36,226 nt of DNA, from the NCBI RefSeq assembly GCF_009711975.1, contig NZ_VIKW01000041.1, positions 1-36,226 of the forward strand, in the 5' to 3' direction. Source of the stretch: Anabaena sp. UHCC 0204 (GTDB taxonomy: Bacteria; Cyanobacteriota; Cyanobacteriia; Cyanobacteriales; Nostocaceae). A program made the position numbers and the translations under genes. This document shows, one piece after another, positions 15,663 to 23,517 of the stretch (the first letter of the stretch is position 1; each line of letters starts with the position of its first letter). The notes under the pieces are model-generated. The model was not told where the DNA came from. It saw only the letters and a program-made list of their open reading frames with translations, and searched no databases.

Positions 15663-17024
15663 GTGAGTAATTGGATTGGTTATGACCCAGAGAAAACAGT
15701 GCCACAAGCGCCTTCGACGACAATAATCGGCGGTAGATTAGATTATGCCCATAATTCTCACGGCTGTTATCACGAAGAACAGTTAATATACCAACACTTT
15801 CTCCACTTAGTGCAGAAAGAATCTCCCGATCAAATGGTAAATAGATTCCGGGCGCTATTTATTGAAAGAGCTAATTATCCTGAACCAGAAATTATTGCCG
15901 TTTTAGACAAAATTACTGGCTCGAAAACCGCATCTGAAGAATTTAAGTTTTTCCTCAATCGGTGTTGCCATATTCTCATCAACCGTTGGCACATGAAACC
16001 CCAATTGCACAGTGCAATTGCCGATTTAATCAGTTTATTTAATGCTATACCTGCTACTTATAGAGTCAATAACCTACGTTCCCGTGAACTGAATCGTCTT
16101 CGTGAATTAGTCAAGCTATTTGTTAGTAGCGAACAATATTTAATTTTACAACGTTTTACTCAAGTAGTAAATCAATCTCCTGCGGTAGCACAGAAGCAAA
16201 ATAATCAGCCGCTAATGACATTAATCCGTCGTTATCCTTATTTATATGAACATTGTTTAATTAGTGAAGACTCTACTTTTGAACAACAGGAAACAGTTCG
16301 ACATTTTCAGTCACAAGTACAAAAAAAGTTTGAAATTGATTTATCACAATATGTAACTTATAAAGTCCGTCGCATTCATATGTTGAAAAACACTTCACCT
16401 ACTGAAGCAAATCGGATTTTGCGCCCTGTAAATAATCCTACATTATTAACCGATAGTGAACTATATACCACCTTAAAACATTTTGTTGGCAAAATTGACC
16501 ATGGGGACACATATCATGAGTCAGCCCAAAAATTCATTAACTATGGTGGACAAAGCCGGAATTTCCGCCAATTTAAAGGGGATTTATATGAATATCTTAT
16601 CTCTTCTGTAGATAACTCCTACGGAAAAAAACAATTTAATCAGAAACTATATAACCATATACAAAATATTTTGCCTCATGCAGATGAGCAAAAACTTAAT
16701 GATTTATTATTAGTCAGAACTTGCAGTAATTTATTAAACTTTTTAGTTGTCAATAACCCATCATCACCACAACACTTTGTTTTCTTAGATTTAATTAGTA
16801 ATCAAGGAACAGTACCAACAATGGGTTTATTATTAAAAATTGTCTTAATTTGCCATAAAGTCAAACCATATTTAGAAAGAAAACTTTCAATTTTATTTAA
16901 TCACTATGAGACAGTAACTACCAGCAGTATTGGCTGGTTAGTGGGAACTTTGGAACAATTAAATATTGCTTTTAGTATACATTTTGGTAACATTGATTTA
17001 TCCTTCTTTAAGAAATTTTGCTAA
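15663..17024 (+). CDS. uncharacterised 453-aa protein
   Basis: I do not recognise a named domain. The start is GTG at 15663; no upstream in-frame alternative looks better. Codon use and composition resemble the neighbouring core genes, which argues for a real, resident gene. The protein has no signal peptide or membrane segment and looks mainly alpha-helical and soluble. The N-terminus (MSNWIGYDPEKTVPQAPST) is distinct; the rest contains repeated helical segments such as LINRWHMKPQLHSAIADLI and LLLVRTCSNLLNFLVVNN, suggesting an alpha-solenoid. Four to six scattered cysteines form no clear metal motif. It is preceded by a long intergenic region and followed by the convergent Uma2 gene. Confidence 0.8.
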   Translation: MSNWIGYDPEKTVPQAPSTTIIGGRLDYAHNSHGCYHEEQLIYQHFLHLVQKESPDQMVNRFRALFIERANYPEPEIIAVLDKITGSKTASEEFKFFLNRCCHILINRWHMKPQLHSAIADLISLFNAIPATYRVNNLRSRELNRLRELVKLFVSSEQYLILQRFTQVVNQSPAVAQKQNNQPLMTLIRRYPYLYEHCLISEDSTFEQQETVRHFQSQVQKKFEIDLSQYVTYKVRRIHMLKNTSPTEANRILRPVNNPTLLTDSELYTTLKHFVGKIDHGDTYHESAQKFINYGGQSRNFRQFKGDLYEYLISSVDNSYGKKQFNQKLYNHIQNILPHADEQKLNDLLLVRTCSNLLNFLVVNNPSSPQHFVFLDLISNQGTVPTMGLLLKIVLICHKVKPYLERKLSILFNHYETVTTSSIGWLVGTLEQLNIAFSIHFGNIDLSFFKKFC

Positions 17025-17077
17025 AAATAAAGTATTGAGGACGGGCTTAAGATGCCCGCACCATTGGCATATGTAAA

Positions 17078-17851
17078 TTATCTATTTTCTAAGTTAGTTG
17101 GATCAATCCCTTGCGATCGCAAATAGGCCATCAACCGTTCTTTTTCCTGACGTTCTTGTTCAGCCCTTTGATGTTCTTTTTCAGCCCGTTGGCGTTCTTC
17201 AGAAATCTGTTCTACAGCCCAAAGTAACAAATTACCAGATTGATTCCACCATCTTAACCAATAGCCTGTTCTACCTTCTTTTGTTCCTTGCCAAGTTCCT
17301 AAAAATAAGCCCATTGATTCAATCCAATGACGGCCATTTTCATCCGGTTGTTTTAATTCATAACGGCCATTTTCCAGTTGATAAAATTCTAATAAACCAC
17401 CGTCAGGATCAAAAATAACATAAACAGGAACTTGTAAAATTTGCTCGTAAAAAAACCATTTTCCTGGTGGATAGGTACGCTTGAAAGAATATTCTCCCCC
17501 GTCAGTATGAGATAAAAACTCCATTACCACCGCAGGGATATCACCTTCGAGAATTGGTGTATAGCTTCTTCTTTGGGGTAAAATCTCTTTCACAGAAGGA
17601 ATATATAACCAATCTGGGGCTTTAGCGATAAATTGCTCATTAATTGTGGCACAAAGACCGAAATTGGAAGCTATCAGCATTTGTGGTTGAATAAAACCTG
17701 CAATTTCTAAACTTTCCCGTAATGCCCCAGCCAAAATAGGCTGTCCTGTATTTTCCACTGGTTCATCCTCTAACTGAAAATCATCGGGTAAAGCTTCCCA
17801 AGAGATTACCAGTTCTGTTGATGATTTGGTTTCACTAAGTTGGGTTGCCAT
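17078..17851 (-). CDS. Uma2 family (DUF820) putative endonuclease with coiled-coil tail
   Basis: A 257-aa protein of the Uma2/DUF820 family, which has a PD-(D/E)XK nuclease fold and is greatly expanded in cyanobacteria. The family pattern is seen as APDWLYIPSV (D80), VVMEFLSHTDGGEY (E111 and the following segment), FFYEQILQVPVYVIFDPDGG and LEFYQLENGRYEL. The C-terminal third is a charged coiled coil at about 215-250 with a duplicated RAEKEHQ/RAEQERQ unit, then a RSQGIDPTNLE end common in this family. Biological role and substrate are unknown. The stop lies 54 bp from the stop of the convergent 453-aa gene. Confidence 0.88.
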   Translation of the reverse strand: MATQLSETKSSTELVISWEALPDDFQLEDEPVENTGQPILAGALRESLEIAGFIQPQMLIASNFGLCATINEQFIAKAPDWLYIPSVKEILPQRRSYTPILEGDIPAVVMEFLSHTDGGEYSFKRTYPPGKWFFYEQILQVPVYVIFDPDGGLLEFYQLENGRYELKQPDENGRHWIESMGLFLGTWQGTKEGRTGYWLRWWNQSGNLLLWAVEQISEERQRAEKEHQRAEQERQEKERLMAYLRSQGIDPTNLENR

Positions 17852-17941
17852 TTAGATTACCTCTGGTTGACTTCTGTTGATTTTATCATTTTTGTAAAAA
17901 TATGAGATAGATACCGGAGTTTTTTCGAGAAGTCCGGTATC

Positions 17942-18811
17942 TTAAGAAGATGTGGGAGAAGAGTGAGATTTTGTAATAGGCATAGAACAAGATTTTGGTT
18001 GTTTTAAATCAGCGAATTCACAGATAGAACTAAAAGCACAAAAACGGCAATGATTTCCGGGATTTGGGGGAAATATTTGACTGAAGTTGCTATTTTTAGC
18101 CTCATATTGTTGCAAATCTTGTTGATGTTGATGGGCAATCTTTGCTAACTCAGATTCTAAAGATTTAAATTCACTATTACTAATAGTAATTAATTCCGAT
18201 TTTTTGCCAACTTCCAAATTATAAAAAGAGGCAACTGCGGTTTTACCAGGATAAAGATAACGGGCTGCCAGTAAATAAACAAATGCTTGTCTGTGATCAA
18301 AAGCCGATCTACCAGTTTTAAAATCTAAAATATGTAAAGTGCTATCAGACTCAATAAATATACAGTCCATAGCTGCATATAAACGAAAACAATAATCTTT
18401 TTTTTCAATGACGATAGGTTTAGGAAAACCTTCATCACCTGAAGTTAACTCCAAAATCCGCTTACCTAATAATAAAGGGGCATTTTGATATTTTCTTAAA
18501 ATTTGCATGACCCGATATTTAACAGTTTCATGAGTCTGACTTAATCCCAATAACCGGGCAACTTTTTCCACACCGTCAACCTGAGTTAACCAATGAAGAT
18601 GACGATGAAATTCATATACACCTTTTTGGGCAAGAATCCCAATCCGCTGGGGTGGAGTAGCTGTTGCCAATAAAGCTTTAACTTGTGGTTCTCGTTGCCG
18701 GGCTTTAATAAATCCCCTTCTCATTTGACAATGCCAACGTTCTTGTCCCCTGGTGGGGGCAAATAAAGACCAAAGGTGGTAACTAACAAAGGGTCTATCG
18801 GGGGTTGACAT
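17942..18811 (-). CDS. PD-(D/E)XK nuclease with Cas4/AddB-like Fe-S cysteine set
   Basis: A 289-aa protein with the RecB-family nuclease pattern: D149 (AAMDCIF), then ILDFKTG with D163 and K165, and Q175 in the HRQAFVYLLA helix (the QxxxY motif region). Three C-terminal cysteines, C255-x2-C258-x5-C264 (HCRFCAFSSIC), together with C28 near the N-terminus, match the four-cysteine 4Fe-4S cluster that staples the nuclease domain in Cas4 and AddB. No cas genes, CRISPR array or helicase partner are in the window, so a stand-alone repair role is more likely than CRISPR adaptation. The ATG at 18811 is a natural start. It is divergent from the phosphohexomutase gene (117 bp). Confidence 0.83.
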   Translation of the reverse strand: MSTPDRPFVSYHLWSLFAPTRGQERWHCQMRRGFIKARQREPQVKALLATATPPQRIGILAQKGVYEFHRHLHWLTQVDGVEKVARLLGLSQTHETVKYRVMQILRKYQNAPLLLGKRILELTSGDEGFPKPIVIEKKDYCFRLYAAMDCIFIESDSTLHILDFKTGRSAFDHRQAFVYLLAARYLYPGKTAVASFYNLEVGKKSELITISNSEFKSLESELAKIAHQHQQDLQQYEAKNSNFSQIFPPNPGNHCRFCAFSSICEFADLKQPKSCSMPITKSHSSPTSS

Positions 18812-18928
18812 TGCTCAGGTAGAGTGAGAGAAATGACCTTGGGGATACTTGTACCCGCAGTGGCTAATTCAGCGGCTTGGCGGGATGCTTCCTAATAGTA
18901 ATAATAATTTACGAGAGAGATTGGCAAT

Positions 18929-20356
18929 ATGAGCAACCCTAACAATTCCGGTAAGATTAAGTTTGGGACTGATGGTTGGCGCGGAATTATTGCTGATGAT
19001 TTTACTTTCCCCAATGTGCGGAAAGTTACCAGAGCAATAGCTAGTTATCTGGAAACTGCCTATAGTAAGGACAGACCAGTTTTAATCGCCTACGATACCA
19101 GGTTTTTGGCTGACGAGTTCGCCCGCACATCTGCCGCGGTTCTGGCGGATTTAGGGTGGAATGTGAAAATTACTGATCGGGATTGTCCCACTCCAGTAAT
19201 TGCCTACAATGCCCGTCACCTTAATTCGGCGGGGGCTTTGATGTTTACAGCTAGTCATAATCCTGCACCTTATTGTGGGATTAAATATATCCCTGATTAT
19301 GCCGGTCCTGCGACTCCAGAAATTACTGATACTATTGTGGCCAATATAGAAACAGCATCGGATGAGTTACCTGGAAGTAATCCATCTGGTTCAATTTCTA
19401 CTTTTGATCCGAAGCCCGATTATTTGCATTTTATCTACACCTTACTGGATGTGGAAAAAATTAAAAGTGCGAATTTAAAGGTGAAGTACGATGCCCTTTA
19501 TTCTACCTCGCGTGGCTATTTAGATGAAGTCTTGCAACACTGTGGCTGTCAGTTAGAAAGTTTCCACGATTGGCGAGATGTGCTGTTTGGGGGTGGTATG
19601 CCCGAACCCAAAGGGGAACAGTTAGTTGAGTTGGTGGCAGCGGTAAAGGCTGATAAAGCTGATTTGGGTTTGGCTACCGATGGTGATAGCGATCGCTTTG
19701 GGATTGTTGATGAACAAGGTAATGTCCTCACTCCAAATACAGTGCTGTTAGTTCTAGCACGACATTTGATTAAAAACAAGGGTAAAACTGGGGCAATTGT
19801 TCGCACTGTGGCAACTACGCATTTGTTAGATAATTTTGCTGCTAAGTATGGGCTGCAAATTTATGAAACTGCGGTAGGTTTTAAATACATTGGTGAGAAA
19901 ATGCGGGAAACCGCTGTTTTGATTGGTGGGGAAGAATCCGGTGGTTTAAGTATCATTGGGCATATTCCTGAAAAAGACGGGGTTTTAGCAGATATGCTAG
20001 TGGCTGAGGCGATCGCTTATGAAGGTAAGCCTTTGAGTCAGTTGGTACAGGAAGCTATAGCCGAAGCTGATGGTCCTTTGTATAACGATCGCTTGGATTT
20101 ACATCTCACTGAATCTCACAAGGTGGCAGTGATTGATTCTTATACCCAAAATCCGCCTTCAGCAGTGGCAGGAATCAAGGTGAAAGAGGTGGGAAGGAAA
20201 GATGGTATTAAACTGTATTTAGAAGAGGGTAGCTGGGTGTTGCTGCGTCCTTCTGGGACAGAACCTTTGGTGAGGGTGTACATGGAAACTAACTCACCAG
20301 AAAAACTTAGCCAGATTGCTAAATTCATGGAAGGTGAAATTGCTAAGTTAGCTTAG
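18929..20356 (+). CDS. phosphoglucomutase/phosphomannomutase family protein
   Basis: Alpha-D-phosphohexomutase, 475 aa, which interconverts hexose 1- and 6-phosphates through a phosphoserine. All four family motifs are present: the catalytic serine loop TASHNP (about 109-114), the metal loop DGDSDRFG (about 251-258), the sugar loop GGEESGGLS (about 331-339), and the phosphate loop RPSGTEPLVRVY near the C-terminus. N-terminal FGTDGWRGIIADDF is also typical. Substrate (glucose, mannose or glucosamine) cannot be decided from the motifs. It would supply glucose 1-phosphate for glycogen and exopolysaccharide. The ATG at 18929 is preceded by GAGAGA about 10 bases upstream. Confidence 0.94.
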   Translation: MSNPNNSGKIKFGTDGWRGIIADDFTFPNVRKVTRAIASYLETAYSKDRPVLIAYDTRFLADEFARTSAAVLADLGWNVKITDRDCPTPVIAYNARHLNSAGALMFTASHNPAPYCGIKYIPDYAGPATPEITDTIVANIETASDELPGSNPSGSISTFDPKPDYLHFIYTLLDVEKIKSANLKVKYDALYSTSRGYLDEVLQHCGCQLESFHDWRDVLFGGGMPEPKGEQLVELVAAVKADKADLGLATDGDSDRFGIVDEQGNVLTPNTVLLVLARHLIKNKGKTGAIVRTVATTHLLDNFAAKYGLQIYETAVGFKYIGEKMRETAVLIGGEESGGLSIIGHIPEKDGVLADMLVAEAIAYEGKPLSQLVQEAIAEADGPLYNDRLDLHLTESHKVAVIDSYTQNPPSAVAGIKVKEVGRKDGIKLYLEEGSWVLLRPSGTEPLVRVYMETNSPEKLSQIAKFMEGEIAKLA

Positions 20357-20374
20357 TTTTTTAGCTCAATCCGA

Positions 20375-20404
20375 TGTAGAGATGTTTTATGGAACGTCTC
20401 TACA
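20375..20404. terminator. hairpin downstream of the phosphohexomutase gene
   Basis: A near-perfect inverted repeat TGTAGAGATG / CGTCTCTACA (one G-T pair) with a 10-base loop lies 19 bases beyond the stop codon. It has no long T-run, so terminator function is tentative. The same kind of hairpin is a well-known dispersed repeat of cyanobacterial genomes. Confidence 0.5.
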
Positions 20405-20432
20405 CTTTGTGAGAAATTTATATATTTAAGTT

Positions 20433-20702
20433 ATGAAAATTTTGGTCAATTTTTTAATATCAATAATTATAGCTATTTGGGTGGTGGCGATCGCTCTAAT
20501 TTCTGTCCAAAATGCCACTCCTATATCTTTACGGTTTTTGGGTTTTCAATCAATACAAATTCCCTTTGGATTAATGTTAGCTTTTAGTGTGGCTGTCGGT
20601 TTGCTAAGTGCAGCAGTTTTGCAGCCTCTCTGGAGATTAGGAGAGTCGCAATCTAGGGGAGATGAAGATGCAGAATTTTTTATTGATGATGAAGATTTTT
20701 AG
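20433..20702 (+). CDS. LapA-domain (DUF1049) membrane protein
   Basis: An 89-aa inner-membrane protein. Two hydrophobic segments are visible at about 4-24 and 40-64, separated by a short loop with SVQNATPISLRFLG, the hallmark of the lipopolysaccharide assembly protein A (LapA/YciS) domain. The acidic tail (DEDAEFFIDDEDF) is cytoplasmic by inference. In Escherichia coli LapA works with LapB to regulate LPS synthesis through LpxC turnover; whether the cyanobacterial protein does the same is not known. It follows the phosphohexomutase gene by 76 bp, with a hairpin between them. Confidence 0.87.
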   Translation: MKILVNFLISIIIAIWVVAIALISVQNATPISLRFLGFQSIQIPFGLMLAFSVAVGLLSAAVLQPLWRLGESQSRGDEDAEFFIDDEDF

Positions 20703-20706
20703 AGTT

Positions 20707-20805
20707 TTCTCACGCAGAGGCGCAGAGAGGAGGAAATGAGTTTTTTTGTTAGTCGGTTAAAACCGACTTTTGCTTTTAGACAGGGAATTTATTCCCAGGC
20801 TATTC
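20707..20805. terminator. palindromic repeat copy A, likely bidirectional terminator
   Basis: Contains a CGCAGAGG-type block, then a perfect 18-bp palindrome AGTCGGTTAAAACCGACT at 20751-20768 flanked by a T-run on the left and TTTTGCTTTT on the right, then GGGAATttATTCCC at 20783-20796. It sits between the convergent LapA-domain and ParE-like genes, so the palindrome with T-rich flanks on both strands should terminate both. A second copy is at 22204-22285 in the same orientation. Confidence 0.75.
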
Positions 20806-20811
20806 TGGTTA

Positions 20812-21102
20812 TTATGGATAGCGTTTTGATGTATGCAAAACTCGCAGGATTTCTACAGATTCTTCCTTAACTCGGTAAATAAGAATATACGGAGAGTTAG
20901 AAATTATCAATTCTCTTGTACCTTCAACTCTTCCAGATTTACCCATAAAGGGATAATTTTGTAATTGACTGGCAGCATTTTGAATCTTGATTATTAATTC
21001 CTGTGCTGAGGTAGGATTTTCTTGGAAAACGTAATTATGCGCTTGTTCTAAGTTACGCAGCGCCTGACGTAGCCATTTAACCTGCATGGTTAAGTTTTGC
21101 AA
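20812..21102 (-). CDS. RelE/ParE family toxin
   Basis: Type II toxin of the RelE/ParE superfamily, 96 aa. The family pattern is seen in QALRNLEQAHNYVFQENPTSAQELIIKI (residues 14 onward), YPFMGKSGRVEGTRELII and the C-terminal ILRVLHTSKRYP, with R38-type basic residues replaced by the RVEGTRE and HTSKR segments used in ParE folds. It may begin at M1 (21102) or at M6 (21087), which would remove most of the overlap with the antitoxin gene. ParE toxins block gyrase while RelE toxins cut mRNA; sequence suggests ParE-like. The 26-bp overlap with the upstream antitoxin gene implies translational coupling. Confidence 0.9.
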   Translation of the reverse strand: MQNLTMQVKWLRQALRNLEQAHNYVFQENPTSAQELIIKIQNAASQLQNYPFMGKSGRVEGTRELIISNSPYILIYRVKEESVEILRVLHTSKRYP

Positions 21103-21319
21103 ATGTAGCTTTTACTTCTTCATCACTAGCAAAATCTCCAGCATCCGCTTCTGCAATACCCTTTTGGATTTCTTCAATTTGCCATTGGTACATTTCTAAA
21201 TAAGCGTTTACTGCTTCGTTGAGAATATAGCTTCTATCGCGGTTTATGCCTTTTGCTAATGCGTCAATGGCGGCTTTTTTGGTGCTGTCTATTCTAAATG
21301 TAATGTTTTCTTTACTCAT
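21077..21319 (-). CDS. ParD/CopG-like ribbon-helix-helix antitoxin
   Basis: Antitoxin partner of the adjacent toxin, 80 aa from the ATG at 21319. An upstream ATG at 21367 would add 16 residues but lies inside a 14-bp palindrome that looks like the operator, so I prefer the shorter form, MSKENITFRID. The N-terminal strand ITFRIDSTKKAAIDALAKG and helices RDRSYILNEAVNAYLE form a ribbon-helix-helix DNA-binding domain. The acidic C-terminus (AEADAGDFASDEEVKATFAK) is the usual toxin-neutralising part. Such antitoxins repress their own operon, more strongly when bound to toxin. Confidence 0.9.
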   Translation of the reverse strand: MSKENITFRIDSTKKAAIDALAKGINRDRSYILNEAVNAYLEMYQWQIEEIQKGIAEADAGDFASDEEVKATFAKLNHAG

Positions 21320-21348
21320 GGGTTTGTGAGAATCATTTGTATTGCATG

Positions 21349-21362
21349 ATATTATATAATAT
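21349..21362. promoter_or_regulatory. 14-bp palindrome, candidate antitoxin operator / divergent promoter
   Basis: A perfect AT-only palindrome ATATTATATAATAT lies in the 71-bp gap between the divergent antitoxin (start 21319) and Rpn-like gene (start 21391). It contains TATAAT-like -10 sequences on both strands. Position and symmetry fit binding by the ribbon-helix-helix antitoxin, which would then control both directions. This is inference from position. Confidence 0.5.
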
Positions 21363-21390
21363 AACAATGTTAGATATTTACTAAAAACTT

Positions 21391-22197
21391 TTGGCTTACG
21401 ATAATATTTGCCGTTACCTCACGGATACTTACCCTTTATCTTTTGTGCAATGGTTAATTGCTGAAGATATAAATGAAATTGAGGTGCTACCTACCGAGTT
21501 ACCTATTAATCCCATTCGTGCTGATGCGTTGTTTCGACTACCGAAATTAAACCGCATTTTGCATTTGGAAATTCAAACTACACCAAAATCTGATACTCCC
21601 ATGCCAGTGAGAATGTTAGATTATTGGTTGAGGATTTATCGTAAATATTTATGTCCTGTACAACAGGTAGTAATTTTTCTACAAGAGACAAATTCACCTG
21701 ATGTTTTTGTTGATAGTTTGATAGTGGGAAATACACGACATCAATATCAAGTAATTAGAGTATGGGAAGAAGACAGCGAAACACTTTTAAAATCTCCTGC
21801 TTTATTACCTTTAGCAGTTTTAGCCAAGACAGATGAACCAAATAAGTTACTTCAGCAAGTTGCTTTGGAAATAGATAAAATAGAAGAACAAGCACAACAA
21901 AACACTATAGCAGCTTGTGTGGAATTATTGGCTGGTTTAAAGTTTGAGAAACAATTGATTAAACAATATTTTCGGGAGGAAACTATGGAAGAGTCAGTCA
22001 TTTATCAAGAGATTATTAACCGTGGGAAGTTACAGCTTATTTTCCGCTTGTTGAAACGTCGTGTTGGGGAGATTTCGGCAAAGTTAGAGTCACAAATTAA
22101 AGAGTTATCTGGTGAAAAGTTAGATGAGCTTTCGGAAGCTATTTTGGATTTTTCACAGCCGGATGATTTGGTAAATTGGATAGCGAATCAAAGTTAA
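21391..22197 (+). CDS. Rpn family (recombination-promoting nuclease / PD-(D/E)XK transposase-like) protein
   Basis: A 268-aa member of the Rpn/YhgA-like family common in cyanobacteria, related to PD-(D/E)XK nucleases. The start is TTG at 21391; the family N-terminus MAYDNICRYL fits it exactly. The nuclease core is visible as RADALFRL (D45) and LHLEIQT (E60, with Q62 in place of the usual Lys), followed by MPVRMLDYWLRIYRKY. A C-terminal DUF4351-type helical domain follows (GKLQLIFRLLKRRVGEIS to LDELSEAILDF, about 212-255). Members are reported to cut DNA and promote RecA-independent recombination in E. coli; role here unknown. It is divergent from the toxin-antitoxin pair. Confidence 0.9.
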   Translation: MAYDNICRYLTDTYPLSFVQWLIAEDINEIEVLPTELPINPIRADALFRLPKLNRILHLEIQTTPKSDTPMPVRMLDYWLRIYRKYLCPVQQVVIFLQETNSPDVFVDSLIVGNTRHQYQVIRVWEEDSETLLKSPALLPLAVLAKTDEPNKLLQQVALEIDKIEEQAQQNTIAACVELLAGLKFEKQLIKQYFREETMEESVIYQEIINRGKLQLIFRLLKRRVGEISAKLESQIKELSGEKLDELSEAILDFSQPDDLVNWIANQS

Positions 22198-22203
22198 AAT
22201 ATT

Positions 22204-22285
22204 TTCTCACGCCAAGAGGAAAAGAGATTTTTTATTAGTCGGTTAAAACCGACTTTTGCTTTGAGACAGGGAATTTATTTCCTGG
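22204..22285. terminator. palindromic repeat copy B, likely bidirectional terminator
   Basis: Second copy of the 20707-20805 element: the same 18-bp palindrome at 22237-22254 with T-runs on both sides, then GACAGGGAATTTATTT. It lies between the convergent Rpn-like and coiled-coil membrane genes, again a convergent junction. Its right edge covers the stop codon of the minus-strand gene (22275-22277). Confidence 0.75.
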
Positions 22286-23054
22286 ATATCTTAAATTCTT
22301 CTAAAGTGTGAAATAATAACATGGTCTTATTTTCTAAAAGTTGTATTAAGTTAATAACTTTTGAGGATACAGACAATAAGAAATCAAGGTTAAAAGCAAT
22401 ATCAACAGGATATGAATAAAGTAGGTTTCTATCAAAATTAACTTCAATAACCGCGTCTAAACCTACTATTGTAAGATTGATATCTCCTTCTTGAAGATTT
22501 TCAATGACATTATTGAGCATACTTTGTTTATCGGAACTTAAAAATTTTAAGACTATAGTTTTTACTAAAGGTATGATTGATTTATAACGACTATATTCGG
22601 GAAATATAGATAGTAAAAAGGATGTAAAATTTGCTAATCCTTCAGTCATTTGAGAAGCTTGCTTTCTAACTTCAAGTTTATTTATTTCATCATTAATGTA
22701 ATTTAATTGTTGCGTTGCTTCAGAAATTTTCTGTCTTTTTTGTTTAATTTCATCTCTTTTTTCTTGAATTTTCTGCCGTTGCTCTTGTATCAATTGTTGA
22801 GCAGAATTGATTTTATATATCGAAGTGTTAATCTCTAACTCATATTCCTGAACTTTCGTTAGAGCTTTCTTTACTTCATAAGAAAGTGCCAATCCAGCAA
22901 TTAGTATAGCAGGACTAACAATAATATTACCCATCGCAAGTAGAGAAGCAATAAGTATATTTCCTCCACTGATTATCAGTAAACGTTTACTTAACCAATT
23001 AAATATATCGTTGAAACTATTTTGAATTGCTAAATCTTGAGATATATAGATCAT
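22275..23054 (-). CDS. uncharacterised membrane protein with central coiled coil
   Basis: No family recognised; 259 aa. A hydrophobic region at about 24-58 probably makes two membrane passes or a hairpin (LLIISGGNILIASLLAMGN, then SPAILIAGLALSY). A highly charged coiled coil follows at about 62-130, rich in Gln/Lys/Glu (EQRQKIQEKRDEIKQKRQKI). The last 120 residues look globular, with a short beta-rich stretch INLTIVGLDAVIEVNF. It overlaps the upstream gene by 38 bp in another frame, and no good internal start exists before the membrane segment, so translational coupling is likely. The base composition is more AT-rich than the flanking core genes. The gene ends inside repeat copy B. Confidence 0.78.
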   Translation of the reverse strand: MIYISQDLAIQNSFNDIFNWLSKRLLIISGGNILIASLLAMGNIIVSPAILIAGLALSYEVKKALTKVQEYELEINTSIYKINSAQQLIQEQRQKIQEKRDEIKQKRQKISEATQQLNYINDEINKLEVRKQASQMTEGLANFTSFLLSIFPEYSRYKSIIPLVKTIVLKFLSSDKQSMLNNVIENLQEGDINLTIVGLDAVIEVNFDRNLLYSYPVDIAFNLDFLLSVSSKVINLIQLLENKTMLLFHTLEEFKISRK

Positions 23055-23517
23055 TGGCTACTCTTACAAAATTGTTGACGTTGTTTATGTTATTAATCGC
23101 TATTGGTACAGTATTTGTAATACCACTTGGGCTAGAATTATTCTCTAATATTTCAACATTGTTAATTTTATTTAATAGTAATTTCTTGATCTCATCCAAT
23201 TGTTGTTGATCTTTATTTTGATCGCTCTGCTCAATGATCTCAATTAAATGTTGAATTTTAGGTATCATTGATTCTTGAAAATTTTTATATTTTTTTACTT
23301 CATTATCATGTTCTTTCGCTTCATTTTTAGCAAAATTAAACTCGTTTTGAGTATTTTTCAAAATAATTTGAAATTTTGTTAAAGATTCTTCGTAGCTATC
23401 TCTTATGATTTTAGGCTGATCTTTTAAATCATGTATGTTGCTAATTGATCTAGCACCTGCAAACGAGCCAAAAGAAGCAATACCTAAAGCAGCAGCACCT
23501 AAGATAAATGTCAGCAT
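23017..23517 (-). CDS. uncharacterised membrane-anchored coiled-coil protein
   Basis: No family recognised; 166 aa. The N-terminus MLTFILGAAALGIASFGSFAG is a hydrophobic anchor with small residues. A coiled coil of about 35-115 follows (SYEESLTKFQIILKNTQNEF, then EIIEQSDQNKDQQQLDEIKK). The C-terminal 50 residues are Asn-rich (NNINNVNNFVRVANDL) and low in complexity. It is the first gene of a two-gene unit: its end overlaps the start of the 259-aa membrane protein. Both proteins share the plan of membrane segment plus coiled coil, so a heteromeric membrane complex is plausible but unproven. Confidence 0.75.
   Translation of the reverse strand: MLTFILGAAALGIASFGSFAGARSISNIHDLKDQPKIIRDSYEESLTKFQIILKNTQNEFNFAKNEAKEHDNEVKKYKNFQESMIPKIQHLIEIIEQSDQNKDQQQLDEIKKLLLNKINNVEILENNSSPSGITNTVPIAINNINNVNNFVRVANDLYISRFSNSK

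Noticed and set aside
18812-18928. Short open frames between the Fe-S nuclease and the phosphohexomutase gene
   Set aside because: About 20 codons with no ribosome site or family resemblance; treated as the divergent promoter.
21320-21367. Longer form of the antitoxin starting MLYYIISCN
   Set aside because: The extra 16 residues come from the AT-rich palindromic promoter region and do not resemble ribbon-helix-helix N-termini.
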